Assembly: GCF_024296685.1 (NCBI RefSeq)
Contig: NZ_CP100763.1
Location: forward strand, 2,108,001-2,172,000
Direction: 5' to 3'
DNA: 64,000 nt
Source of the DNA: Natrinema marinum
GTDB lineage: Archaea; Halobacteriota; Halobacteria; Halobacteriales; Natrialbaceae
The translations under genes and the position numbers were made by a program. Below the pieces are notes generated by a model. The model was not told the DNA's origin. It saw nothing but the letters and a program-made list of their open reading frames with translations, and did no database searches. Numbering within the stretch: the stretch's first letter is position 1; each line of letters starts with the position of its first letter. Positions 1-7,480 of the stretch are shown here, one piece after another.

Positions 1-911
1 GGTAAAACCGCTGCTGGACGATCTCGCGGGGCGTGTTGATCAGATCGTCGGTCGGACACTCGAGTCGGAGGTCGAACTCGCGGGCGAACCGGGCGTCGAC
101 GATATCGTAGTCTCGCGGGTCGCCGCCCGGTTCCGTTCGGCCGACCAGAAACTCCGCGACGCGCGACAGCGGCTCGATCGTCGCCGAACAACCGATTCTT
201 GTGATCTCGCCCTCGGCCATCGCTTCGAGCCGTTCCAGACTCACCGCCAGATGCGTGCCGCGCTTGCCCGCCGCCAGCGAGTGGATCTCGTCGACGATGA
301 CGTACTCGACGGTCCGCAACTTCTCGCGGAACTTCGGCGAGTTCAGCAGGATCGCGAGCGTCTCGGGCGTCGTGTTCAGGATGTGGGGCGTCTCCTCGAG
401 CATCTTCTGGCGCTCGCTCGAGGCGGTGTCGCCGTGGCGGATCGCGTGGCGGATCTCCCCCATCGACTCGTCGCCGTCGCGTTCCGCGACGATCTCCTCG
501 ATCCCCGCGAGGGGGACCTCGAGGTTGCGGTGGATATCGTTCGCGAGGGATTTCAGCGGCGAGACGTAGAGACAGTAGACGGAGTTCTCGAGGCCGTCCG
601 GCGCCTCCCGATCGCGCTCGTAGAGGGTGTCAATGATCGAGAGAAACGACGACATCGTCTTGCCCGACCCCGTTGGCGCACAGACGAGTGTGTTCGTTCC
701 CTCGTGGATCTTCGGGATCGCGCCGCGCTGTGGCGGCGTGAAAAACCCCTCGTTCTCGGGGACGAACTCGCCGAACTCCTCGAGCCACCACTCCTGGACC
801 GCGGGCTCTAGCAGGTCGAACACGTCGGCGTCCTCGATCGTCGTCTCGTCGGGATCGAAAGGGAGGGCGTCGTCGGCGACCGGCAACTCGAGGCGCTCGT
901 TCCCGTCCATT
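1..911 (-). CDS. lhr: Lhr-family ATP-dependent helicase, N-terminal part (runs off the left edge)
   Basis: This is the first ~303 codons of a large superfamily 2 helicase; the rest lies outside the window. Reading the minus strand from the ATG at 909-911, I see the ATP-binding Walker A motif APTGSGKT (near residue 90), the Lhr-type motif Ia SPLKSLAND (near residue 125), a Walker B/DEAH-type box DEIHSLA (near residue 220) and motif III SAT. The DEIH box with SPLKSLAN is typical of Lhr helicases, which unwind DNA or RNA-DNA hybrids and are linked to repair. A TATA-like element near 934 is consistent with a leaderless start at 911. Domain architecture beyond RecA domain 1 cannot be judged. Confidence 0.88.
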
Positions 912-1086
912 ATCGTCGTCTGCGGGGCCGGCGTGTAAGAGGGTTTGGACAGCGTGGTGAAAGTGAACCGGAGAGCGGCGTGGCCCGGTCGGTCAGTCGC
1001 TCTGCGGGCCGCACCGATCGCCGCACTTCAGTGGCGACCCAAGACACCCGTACTCTAATTACTCTCTCGTTCGTGACCTTCACGAA

Positions 1087-2304
1087 ATGCTGTCTTCGCG
1101 GTCGATCGGTATGTTCGTCCTCGTAGTCGGTCTCCTCACGGCCGGGCTCGTCGGCGGCACGACGGTCGTCGACCCCGACTCCGACGGAGTGACGCTGCTG
1201 GACGAACTCCGCGACGGAACCGCCGTCTTCGCGAGCGATACCGACGGCGACGGCCTCGACGACGGCGCGGAGAAGCGGCGTGGAACTGACCCCACAGTCG
1301 CCGATACGGACGGCGACGGACTCGACGACGGCGACGAACTCGCTCGGTACGACACGGATCCCCTCGACGCGGACACGGACGACGACGGCCTCGACGACGG
1401 CGAAGAGACAACAGCGTACGAGACCGATCCCAACCTCGAGGACACGGATGGCGACGGACTGAACGACAGCGTCGAGGTCGAGGACTACGGGACGAACCCG
1501 CTCACGGCTGATTCGGACGACGACGGACTGGCCGACGGCGACGAACTCGAGGTGTACGAGACGGAGCCGACCGACGCGGACACGGACGGCGACGGGATAA
1601 ACGACGGTGCGGAAGCGATCGACTACGGCACCGATCCGCTGGTCGTCGACACCGACGACGACGGTCTCTCCGACGGGGCGGAGATCCGTCGGCAGGATCT
1701 CTTTCCCGACGCCGACCCGCTTCGGACCGATATCTACGTCGAGATCGACACCATGGAGGGGGCCGAACTCGGTCGCGCACAGACCGAGCGGATCGCCACC
1801 GCATTCGAGAACGCCCCCCTCGAGAATCCCGACGGATCGACCGGCGCGTCGCTGCATTTCATCGCCGACGAGACGATCCCGTGGGAGCCGTCGACCACCA
1901 TGCACGATCTCAACGGGTATCGGGCCCGATACTTCGATCGGGCACAGCAGGGGTATCACTATCTCGTCATCGTCGCGGACGTCGGCCGTGATTCGGGATC
2001 GACGAACATCGTCGGCAAGGCCCGTCGCGGAACGATGATGGTCGAACCGCGGTCCGACCCCGACAGGCTGGGGTCGACCACGATGCACGAACTCGGCCAC
2101 TCACTCGGCCTCTTTCGCAGCGACTTCGGGGGGATCGACTCCGAGCAGTACGGCTTCTGGCGGTACCGAAGCGTGATGAACTACAACGCTCCGCCGGAGT
2201 ACTACGGCTTCTCCTCGAGCGGGCTCACCGGCTTCGACGACTGGGCGTTCTTCGACGACCACATGTACACGCCGTCGACGGACGTCGTCACCGTCGAGCC
2301 CTAG
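1087..2304 (+). CDS. Secreted zinc metalloprotease with N-terminal calcium-binding (thrombospondin type 3-like) repeats
   Basis: A 405-residue exported protein. Residues ~7-27 form one hydrophobic signal/anchor segment. Residues ~30-210 hold about eight acidic repeats of the DTDGDGLDDG kind (period ~23 residues), the calcium-binding pattern of thrombospondin type 3 repeats. The C-terminal half has a zinc-protease motif, H334-E335-L-G-H338, followed by a candidate Met-turn SVMNYN ~30 residues later, as in metzincins. The usual third His of HExxHxxGxxH is an Arg here (residue 344), so the third ligand must come from elsewhere, perhaps Asp346. A TATA-like CTCTAATTA at 1053-1061 is 30 nt before the ATG. 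It stands alone, between lhr and a HalOD1 gene. The protease class is inferred; the substrate is unknown. Confidence 0.8.
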   Translation: MLSSRSIGMFVLVVGLLTAGLVGGTTVVDPDSDGVTLLDELRDGTAVFASDTDGDGLDDGAEKRRGTDPTVADTDGDGLDDGDELARYDTDPLDADTDDDGLDDGEETTAYETDPNLEDTDGDGLNDSVEVEDYGTNPLTADSDDDGLADGDELEVYETEPTDADTDGDGINDGAEAIDYGTDPLVVDTDDDGLSDGAEIRRQDLFPDADPLRTDIYVEIDTMEGAELGRAQTERIATAFENAPLENPDGSTGASLHFIADETIPWEPSTTMHDLNGYRARYFDRAQQGYHYLVIVADVGRDSGSTNIVGKARRGTMMVEPRSDPDRLGSTTMHELGHSLGLFRSDFGGIDSEQYGFWRYRSVMNYNAPPEYYGFSSSGLTGFDDWAFFDDHMYTPSTDVVTVEP

Positions 2305-2378
2305 CGTTCGCCGCCGCGCCGTCTCGCGCACCTCGTTCAGTCACGGGCCGACCGTCGCCTCCTCGAGCGGGCCCGTTA

Positions 2379-2645
2379 TCAGTCGGATGTCGCCGGGGGA
2401 TTCGGATCGGCCGAGATCACGACCTCCACGTTCCCCTCGCTGTCAATGCATACCCGCTTCCCGCGGTATGCGAACTCGACGGCTCGCGCAGGGCCGCTCG
2501 AGTCCGCCGCTTGGGAGCACAGTTCGTCGAGCGCATCGGCGTCGACGACCTCGTGGAGCGGCGGCTGCAACTCAACGGGATCGACGCCTTCCTCGGCCGC
2601 CACTGCCCGCACGACTTGCATACTGGTCGGTGCTGAGTTCGCCAT
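2379..2645 (-). CDS. HalOD1 output domain protein
   Basis: An 88-residue soluble protein made almost only of one HalOD1 domain: the characteristic PPLHEVVDADALDEL block sits near residues 28-43 and is followed by the short strand region FAYRGKRVCI. HalOD1 domains are small haloarchaeal modules thought to act as outputs in signalling; no biochemical function is established. A TATA-like GTTATTTAC (minus strand, 2667-2675) lies 27 nt from the ATG, so the message is probably leaderless and monocistronic. Compare the HalOD1 protein at 48148 and the remnant near 6170-6388. Confidence 0.82.
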   Translation of the reverse strand: MANSAPTSMQVVRAVAAEEGVDPVELQPPLHEVVDADALDELCSQAADSSGPARAVEFAYRGKRVCIDSEGNVEVVISADPNPPATSD

Positions 2646-2756
2646 ACCTCACCCGCCAACGAAGTCGTAAATAACTCCCCACGATCCTTTGCTGACGCGC
2701 GACTGACGCGCGTCAGACAAATCGCCGTCGCCGACGGGAAAACGAACCGGCGATCA

Positions 2757-3053
2757 CTATTTCATCGTGACGTAGGCGAGGAACGCGACTGCAGCCAACT
2801 GGAGCGTTCGGAGCACGAGTAGCATTTGCTGGGCGAACTGGTCGCCCGCGTAGAGCATATTCGTGCTGAAAAAGAAGTAGAGGGCGAGCACGTTTTCGGC
2901 GAGTAACACGACACCGAAAGCGATCAATCCCAGCACCATCGACGACCTGAACGTCCGATAGTTGCGACTCCAGACGGCGATGAGGCCGAGCAACAGCAGG
3001 ATATTCAGTCCGGACAGTACGCTTGCGATCGCCAGGTTCGGTTCCATTGCCAT
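2757..3053 (-). CDS. Small integral membrane protein paired with a winged-helix regulator
   Basis: A 98-residue protein with three predicted membrane helices (about residues 8-28, 38-62 and 75-97) and a short charged loop NYRTFRSS. It follows the winged-helix gene with only 2 nt between stop and start, so the two are probably co-transcribed. Such HTH plus small membrane protein pairs are common in haloarchaea; the membrane partner may sense a membrane or redox state, but this is inference from context. There are no catalytic motifs. Confidence 0.75.
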   Translation of the reverse strand: MAMEPNLAIASVLSGLNILLLLGLIAVWSRNYRTFRSSMVLGLIAFGVVLLAENVLALYFFFSTNMLYAGDQFAQQMLLVLRTLQLAAVAFLAYVTMK

Positions 3054-3055
3054 TG

Positions 3056-3334
3056 TCAGTCCCTCATTTGATCGATGATTCGCTCGAATTCCTCCTCGTG
3101 GCGTTCGAACCGGTCGGTCAGGAAGTAGAGCTTGCCGTACTCGTCACCGCCGGTTTCGACGATATCGTGCTCGACGAGTTTGTCGAGGTGATACCGGATC
3201 GTGTTGTACTCGAGGCCGAGCCGTTCGCTGAGTTGGTTCGCGTTCCGAGGGCGCTCCGCGAGCGCGCGGATGATCCGCACCCGGCTTTCGCCGCCGCGCG
3301 TCCCGACCAGTAGGTACCAGAGCGCCTTCTCCAT
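3056..3334 (-). CDS. Winged helix-turn-helix transcriptional regulator
   Basis: A 92-residue ArsR/MarR-like winged-helix protein. Residues ~16-62 carry the helix-turn-helix (RIIRALAERPRNANQLSERL then YNTIRYHLDKL), followed by the wing with GDEYGKLYFLTD and a C-terminal helix. An upstream extension of the reading frame to 3655 is possible but overlaps the next gene antiparallel and lacks family similarity. I chose the ATG at 3332-3334 because a strong TATA box, TATATA (3367-3372), lies ~35 nt upstream, putting the predicted transcript start just before this ATG. It is the first gene of a two-gene unit with the membrane protein at 2757-3053. Confidence 0.8.
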   Translation of the reverse strand: MEKALWYLLVGTRGGESRVRIIRALAERPRNANQLSERLGLEYNTIRYHLDKLVEHDIVETGGDEYGKLYFLTDRFERHEEEFERIIDQMRD

Positions 3335-3377
3335 CTGCCGTTGCTCGAGGTTTTCATCGCGAGTGGTATATATGTGC

Positions 3378-4892
3378 TCACCCGCCGATCGTTCGGGAAA
3401 CCCATCCCGTCGGACCGCTCGGGAACGCGTCGCGCTCTTCGTTCGGCTGGAGCGTGCCCGTTCCGTCGGTCGCGCGGACGACGACCTCGTGCTCACCCCC
3501 CGGCGGATCGTAGCGATGTCGCCACTGTCGCCAGACATCGTCGCCCGGCAACGGCTCCGAGAGTTCGGCGTCGGTCCACGTGTCGCCGCCGTCCGTCGAC
3601 ACCTCGACCCGCCGAATGCCTCGTGTCCCGGCGTAGGCGTGGCCGGCGACCTCAACCCGACCGTCCGACAGGTCGTTGACCGCGTGGAGTTTCGCCACCG
3701 TCTCGACGGGGCCGGTCCCGTGCCAACCGCGCTTCTCCCAGTAGCCGTCCTGTTCTTGCTCTAATACCTCGATCTCGGTGAGCCACTTGACGTTGATCTC
3801 CCCCCAATGGCCGGGAATGAGCGCACGAGCTGGAAAGCCGTGACCGCGCGGTAACACGTCGCCGTTCATCTCGTAGGCAAGAAAGCCGTCACGGAGGGCC
3901 GACAGCGGGAACTCCTCGTAGAAGCCGTCCGCGCCGCGGAGCATGACACAACACTCGTCGGCGGGGGCCGTCGGCTCGACGAGGTCCATGATTGGGACGC
4001 CGGTCCACAGAGCGTTGTCGAGTTTCTTCCCGTTCAACGACTCGCCGACACAGCGGAGCGTAACGAAGCGACTGTCGGGCACCCTGTTCCGAACGTCCGC
4101 GTAGCTGTAGGACGTCTCCTCTTCCACCGCGCCCGTGACAGTCAACGACCACTCGTCGGCGTCGACGATCGGGTCGGCCGCGTTGATATCGACCTGATAG
4201 AACGCCTCGCTCACGAGCGGCTCGAGTCCCGCGACGCCAAACGATTTCTCGTCAGCTTCGGTCAGGGCGGCTTCGACGGCCGCGACGACCGACTCATCCG
4301 TCGTGGGATCGACATCCGGGGGTGGTGCTCGACCGGTGCCGAGGTAGTCACCGAGCAGATATCCCCCGGTGACGAACGCGAGCGCGCTCGCGGCCCCGCC
4401 GAGTACGCGCCGCCGCTCGGCGGCGTCGGTCTCGGCCGGCGTCGTCGCCGCCAGCAGCGTCGCGCCCGTCAGAACCGCGCCGACACCAGCGCCGGCCGCG
4501 AGCGATGCGAGAGCCGCTCCGGTCAGGACGAACGTTACAACCGTACCCGCTATGGTCGCGATCAACGGTCCGGCCAGCGGCACGTCGACACGCGGTCCGG
4601 CGGCGAGTCCGACCAACCCAACGCCGGCGAGCAGAAGGGTCGCGAGCACCAACGCTGTGACGACGTTGAGCTTCGCGCCGAGATCGCCCAGTACGACGAT
4701 CGCGAACGTGATCACCGCGCCGGGCAGGTGCCGGGCCAGCCCGTCCGCGATCGGGGTCGCAATGAACGACGGCGTAAACGACGCGACGACGAACGAGCCG
4801 GCGACGCCCGCGACGCCTGCGAGCCACGCCACCAGCAGCGTCCCGCCCACATCACGCCGTGAAGCGAGCACGGCGGTGAATCGTGACGTCAT
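3378..4892 (-). CDS. Membrane-anchored sulfite oxidase-family molybdopterin oxidoreductase
   Basis: A 504-residue protein. Residues ~15-150 contain four or five membrane helices. A second hydrophobic stretch follows a twin-arginine-like motif ERRRVLGG at 159-166. Residues ~230-400 form the SUOX-fold molybdopterin domain, with the Mo-ligating Cys281 in LRCVGES and the family signature GHGFPARALIPGHWGE. Residues ~420-500 resemble the Ig-like dimerisation domain (RRVEVSTDGGDTW). There is no heme domain, so electrons must leave through a partner. The start at 4892 is 4 nt after the stop of the lipoprotein gene at 4897-5928, its likely operon partner. The catalytic domain is probably extracytoplasmic via the internal Tat-like segment. 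The substrate (sulfite, methionine sulfoxide or other) is not determinable. Confidence 0.85.
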   Translation of the reverse strand: MTSRFTAVLASRRDVGGTLLVAWLAGVAGVAGSFVVASFTPSFIATPIADGLARHLPGAVITFAIVVLGDLGAKLNVVTALVLATLLLAGVGLVGLAAGPRVDVPLAGPLIATIAGTVVTFVLTGAALASLAAGAGVGAVLTGATLLAATTPAETDAAERRRVLGGAASALAFVTGGYLLGDYLGTGRAPPPDVDPTTDESVVAAVEAALTEADEKSFGVAGLEPLVSEAFYQVDINAADPIVDADEWSLTVTGAVEEETSYSYADVRNRVPDSRFVTLRCVGESLNGKKLDNALWTGVPIMDLVEPTAPADECCVMLRGADGFYEEFPLSALRDGFLAYEMNGDVLPRGHGFPARALIPGHWGEINVKWLTEIEVLEQEQDGYWEKRGWHGTGPVETVAKLHAVNDLSDGRVEVAGHAYAGTRGIRRVEVSTDGGDTWTDAELSEPLPGDDVWRQWRHRYDPPGGEHEVVVRATDGTGTLQPNEERDAFPSGPTGWVSRTIGG

Positions 4893-4896
4893 CGTC

Positions 4897-5928
4897 TCAC
4901 ATCGAGGTGTTCGAGGGACGACTTTCCATCCCAGTGGCGACGATCGGACAGTTGACCGTCGCGGTCTCCGCCTCGAGTACCGTCGCGTCCGTGGCCGACT
5001 CGAGATCGGAGACGGCATCGAAGTCGGCGTTGTCGTAGACGGAGACCGACCACAGCGGCGAGTAGCCGTCGTCGCCGGGGAGCGTCGCGACCACGTTGTG
5101 CGTTCGGTCGCTCTCCATTTCAGTCACGAACCCGGACTGCGGGCCGCCCCCGTCCATGCCAGGGTTCGTGTTGAACGTAACGTAGATCGGCGAGACGGGA
5201 ACAGAGTCGTCCATCACCGTGAGCGGGGCCTCCTCGAACAGGAAGTAACTCACGACTTGGCCGTCGTACCAGCCGTCGACCAGTTCCGGCTCCCCGTCGC
5301 CGTAGCGCATCGACGCGGTCGACCCCTCGGGGACGATCGGGCAGTTCTTCACGACGTTCGTCGGCGTTATCTCGTACCCGGCGTCTCGTAGGTCCCCGAC
5401 GCTCGTCGCGGTGTTGGCCTCGTAGTCTGCCGGCACCGTCACCTCGTGGACGTGCCAGAAGTCGTTATAGCCCTCGTCGCCGGGAATCGTATCGACGATG
5501 TTGCGCTGGTCCGCCACCGGTTCGTCTTCGCCCTCGCGGAAGAGGGCGTAGATCGGTGCCGGCGCGGTTGGCTGGACGTCGAAGTTGTAGTAGGAGACGG
5601 GCTCGCCGTCGGGGCCGAGCCCGTGCGTCAGGAAGGGGGCCTGGTCGAAGTCGATCGGTTCGTCAGGGCCGGGCAAGTCGTTCGCGTCCGTCCGGACCAT
5701 CAGCGTGCTCGCTGCGTCGCTGAACCGATCGATCGCCGCCCGCGGGGCGGACGCGGGATCGGTCCCGCCCCCCATATCGCCGTTCATGCCGGTTTCGTTC
5801 GCGTTGTCGTTCATCTCGTCGTCAGCAGTGTCGGTCGATCCCGTCCCTGCACAGCCGGCCACCAACGCCGCACCGATCGCGCCGGTCGTCGCCAGGAACC
5901 GTCGTCGCGTTTCGTCGTTCGACATCAC
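4897..5928 (-). CDS. Tat lipoprotein with an internally duplicated domain, partner of the molybdoenzyme
   Basis: A 343-residue exported lipoprotein: twin-arginine motif RRRFLATTGA near residues 8-17 and lipobox LVAGC with Cys26 as the lipidation site, then an acidic, Asn/Gly/Met-rich linker to ~residue 60. The rest is two copies of a ~130-residue domain. Each copy contains a PIY block, a (T/V)(I/L)PGD(E/D)GY block followed by WHV or WSV, and ends in NCPIV. The only Cys residues of the mature domains are those in the two NCPIV motifs. It overlaps nothing and lies 4 nt upstream of the molybdoenzyme gene. It could be a periplasm-side electron carrier, chaperone or substrate binder; no known cofactor motif is visible. 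Confidence 0.75.
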   Translation of the reverse strand: MMSNDETRRRFLATTGAIGAALVAGCAGTGSTDTADDEMNDNANETGMNGDMGGGTDPASAPRAAIDRFSDAASTLMVRTDANDLPGPDEPIDFDQAPFLTHGLGPDGEPVSYYNFDVQPTAPAPIYALFREGEDEPVADQRNIVDTIPGDEGYNDFWHVHEVTVPADYEANTATSVGDLRDAGYEITPTNVVKNCPIVPEGSTASMRYGDGEPELVDGWYDGQVVSYFLFEEAPLTVMDDSVPVSPIYVTFNTNPGMDGGGPQSGFVTEMESDRTHNVVATLPGDDGYSPLWSVSVYDNADFDAVSDLESATDATVLEAETATVNCPIVATGMESRPSNTSM

Positions 5929-6169
5929 GTTCGCTCCGAGGCCGACGGCGGTAATGTAGATTTTTCAATATCCGACCGAGATCCGTCTCGAGTGCGTTGG
6001 AGGTCTCTCTAGAATTCCTCCAACATCGCCTCGAGCGCGGGACCGGACCGAGCGGTCGTCGGCTCTCCGGCAGCCCACCCCGAAAGACGCCCCAGCAGGA
6101 TTTCAGTGACACTATCGGAGACTCCGTCACCATGTCACGATGAGACGCACTCGAGCCCCGTCGGTCTCC

Positions 6170-6388
6170 TCAAATGGCCGCGCTCCGGAGCGCCCCCAGA
6201 CGTCGTCGCGCGCTCGTGTGGGGGAGCCGCTTCACCGATGGGAGGTTACGAGTTCGGACAATCCGGGCGGGGTCGTCTATCGGAGTGTACTCGAGCGATG
6301 GCGGTGTCTCACTGTCGTCGTGCGGGCCGTGCGCGAGCGCCTCGACGACGGGCGAAACGTGTGGGATTGGCTGCCATGTAAAATCCAT
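6170..6388 (-). pseudogene. Possible degraded HalOD1 domain gene
   Basis: From an ATG at 6386-6388 the minus strand reads MDFTWQ, then SPVVEALA, DDSETPPSLEY and PIDDPARI. This resembles the start of a HalOD1 domain (hydrophobic helix, PPLYE-like block, IDPDAL-like block). After that point the frame turns arginine-rich and loses all similarity; another frame over the same bases gives GLSELVTSHR, which would fit the continuation of the helix. This suggests a frameshifted remnant. The similarity is weak and judged by eye only. Confidence 0.3.
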
Positions 6389-6626
6389 CTCGGTCGTCGG
6401 AGTAACAAGCAAACCGCAAGACGGCACCGCTTCAAGCGGTCGCTGGAATTGGGATAGCAGCTGCTGATTATCAGGCTTGAAAGTGTTATCAGCGTTCGTG
6501 ACTATAACCTTCCCTTAAATATATATGAGAGTGGTTCACTCGTGGGTATTAGCGCCGGACGACGACGGCTCGAGAAAGCGGGAACGTGAGGGAGGTCCCA
6601 ATCAGATCCCTTTCCCTATCCGCGAG

Positions 6627-6642
6627 CCTCGATTCATCGAGG
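6627..6642. promoter_or_regulatory. Palindrome directly upstream of the pilin TATA box
   Basis: CCTCGATTCATCGAGG: two perfectly complementary 7-base arms around a TC spacer. It ends 4 bases before the TATA-like TAAATAA, overlapping where the BRE element and transcription factor B would bind. It is a plausible operator for a dimeric regulator of the pilin gene; a chance palindrome cannot be excluded. Confidence 0.4.
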
Positions 6643-6645
6643 CCG

Positions 6646-6652
6646 TAAATAA
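6646..6652 (+). promoter_or_regulatory. TATA box of the pilin gene
   Basis: TAAATAA, centre near 6649. The expected transcription start ~27 nt downstream is ~6676, 19 nt before the pilin ATG at 6695 and 2 nt before the short ORF at 6678. Confidence 0.5.
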
Positions 6653-6677
6653 GCTTTCTCACCGTTCACGGCCGGCG

Positions 6678-6704
6678 ATGAACGAGATCCAAACATGGAT
6701 TTGA
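6678..6704 (+). other. Short upstream ORF overlapping the pilin start
   Basis: The ATG at 6678 opens an 8-codon frame (MNEIQTWI) that stops at TGA 6702-6704. The pilin ATG at 6695 lies inside it in another frame. With the TATA box at 6646-6652 this ATG would be almost exactly at the 5' end of the transcript, so ribosomes could load here in leaderless fashion and re-initiate at the pilin ATG. It may also be coincidence. Confidence 0.3.
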
Positions 6705-7066
6705 AAAACTACAGCAAGAAGCTGGTTGGTACAGACGAAGAACGTGCAGTATCGCCCGTTATCGGCGTCATCCTGATGGTCGCGATCACGGTCATTCTCG
6801 CGGCCGTGATCGCGGCGTTCGTGCTGGATATGGGCAGTAATCAGAGTGCGCCAGCTCAGGCAGGGCTTCAGATTGAGAACAATACTTCCAACTCCAATAT
6901 GGACGTAACTATCACCAACTTGGGAGACGGTACGGCAGAAGTCCAGTGTGCCGCCAACAGTAACTCTGCGAGTAGTGTTGGCGCCACATTCCAATGTCCT
7001 GATGGGTCGAACATAATCGGTGTCAACGATCAAGGCGACGAGACCGTTCTCCAGACGGACATCTAA
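6695..7066 (+). CDS. Archaeal type IV pilin (PilA-like)
   Basis: A 123-residue pilin. The N-terminus has the class III signal: charged leader, DEERA, then the classic hydrophobic stretch [17 protein letters not shown] (from residue 18), which matches the haloarchaeal Pilin_N domain. Prepilin peptidase would cut just before Val19. The C-terminal head is small, polar, Asn/Ser/Gly-rich and has two Cys (about residues 84 and 100) that could form a disulfide. No assembly ATPase or prepilin peptidase gene is near, so assembly depends on machinery elsewhere. The gene lies in an AT-richer patch beside tRNA-Pro and uses codons such as AAT and TCC more than its neighbours, consistent with transfer or rapid surface-protein evolution. 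Confidence 0.88.
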   Translation: MDLKNYSKKLVGTDEERAVSPVIGVILMVAITVILAAVIAAFVLDMGSNQSAPAQAGLQIENNTSNSNMDVTITNLGDGTAEVQCAANSNSASSVGATFQCPDGSNIIGVNDQGDETVLQTDI

Positions 7067-7327
7067 AATCGATTTACGGTTCTAACCGGTCTATCCAGAC
7101 CGACTCATATTTCAGAATGGCAAGAATTTTGATTAGAATAACCGAATCTATAGGTCCAAAGTTTGAGATTTGTTACTAGTCACCCGATGTCTTGAGGGCA
7201 CGATACATGAGGAATTGATAACTTAGAGAATTTCGACCAGAAACACGGTCGTACCGACACTGCTCCTTGCTCTATGGTTTCTCCTCACAGGAGTCGTTTC
7301 ACGCCATCATTTATCGCGCCGAAAGAG

Positions 7328-7398
7328 TGGGACCGCCGAGAATTGAACTCGGGTCCTACGGACCCCATCCGCAGAGGATACCACTACCCCACGGTCCC
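7328..7398 (-). tRNA. tRNA-Pro (anticodon GGG)
   Basis: A 71-nt cloverleaf on the minus strand: acceptor GGGACCG pairs with CGGTCCC, anticodon stem TGCGG/CCGTA around the loop ATGGGGT (anticodon GGG), T-stem CCGAG/CTCGG around TTCAATT, discriminator A at 7328. CCA is not encoded. A TATA-like GCTTAAAC (minus strand, 7424-7431) lies ~27 nt upstream, so it has its own promoter rather than depending on cbf5 read-through. No intron. Confidence 0.95.
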
Positions 7399-7423
7399 GC
7401 ACGTGAACCGATGGGCGTCCGCC

Positions 7424-7431
7424 GTTTAAGC
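7424..7431 (-). promoter_or_regulatory. TATA box of tRNA-Pro
   Basis: GCTTAAAC on the minus strand, centred ~29 nt upstream of the first tRNA base at 7398; consistent with an archaeal promoter giving a very short leader. Confidence 0.5.
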
Positions 7432-7480
7432 GTGTCGTTTCGGGGGCACAGTGCGATCCCGTCTCGGTGTTCGATCCCGC

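Larger units (their letters stand above)
5929..6694. other. 766-base intergenic region: promoter DNA, a HalOD1 remnant and pilin regulatory elements
   Basis: There is no intact gene here. The right half (about 6460-6694) is clearly AT-richer than its surroundings and holds TATA-like sequences (AAATATATA near 6516-6525 and TAAATAA at 6646-6652), a 16-base palindrome at 6627-6642 and a tiny upstream ORF for the pilin gene. The middle holds a degraded HalOD1-like frame on the minus strand (separate entry). The first ~190 bases are promoter DNA for the lipoprotein gene and otherwise unremarkable. Confidence 0.6.

Noticed and set aside
910..2100. A 396-codon open frame antisense to the calcium-repeat metalloprotease
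   Set aside because: Its translation is a Val/Arg-rich shadow of the DTDGDG repeats on the other strand; no start signal or similarity.
3335..3655. N-terminal extension of the winged-helix regulator
   Set aside because: The extra residues are Arg/Ser/Thr-rich, overlap the molybdoenzyme gene antisense and lie upstream of the predicted transcript start.
7328..7398. Attachment-site duplication of the tRNA-Pro 3' end
   Set aside because: I searched the adjacent AT-rich patch by eye and found no second copy of the tRNA end.
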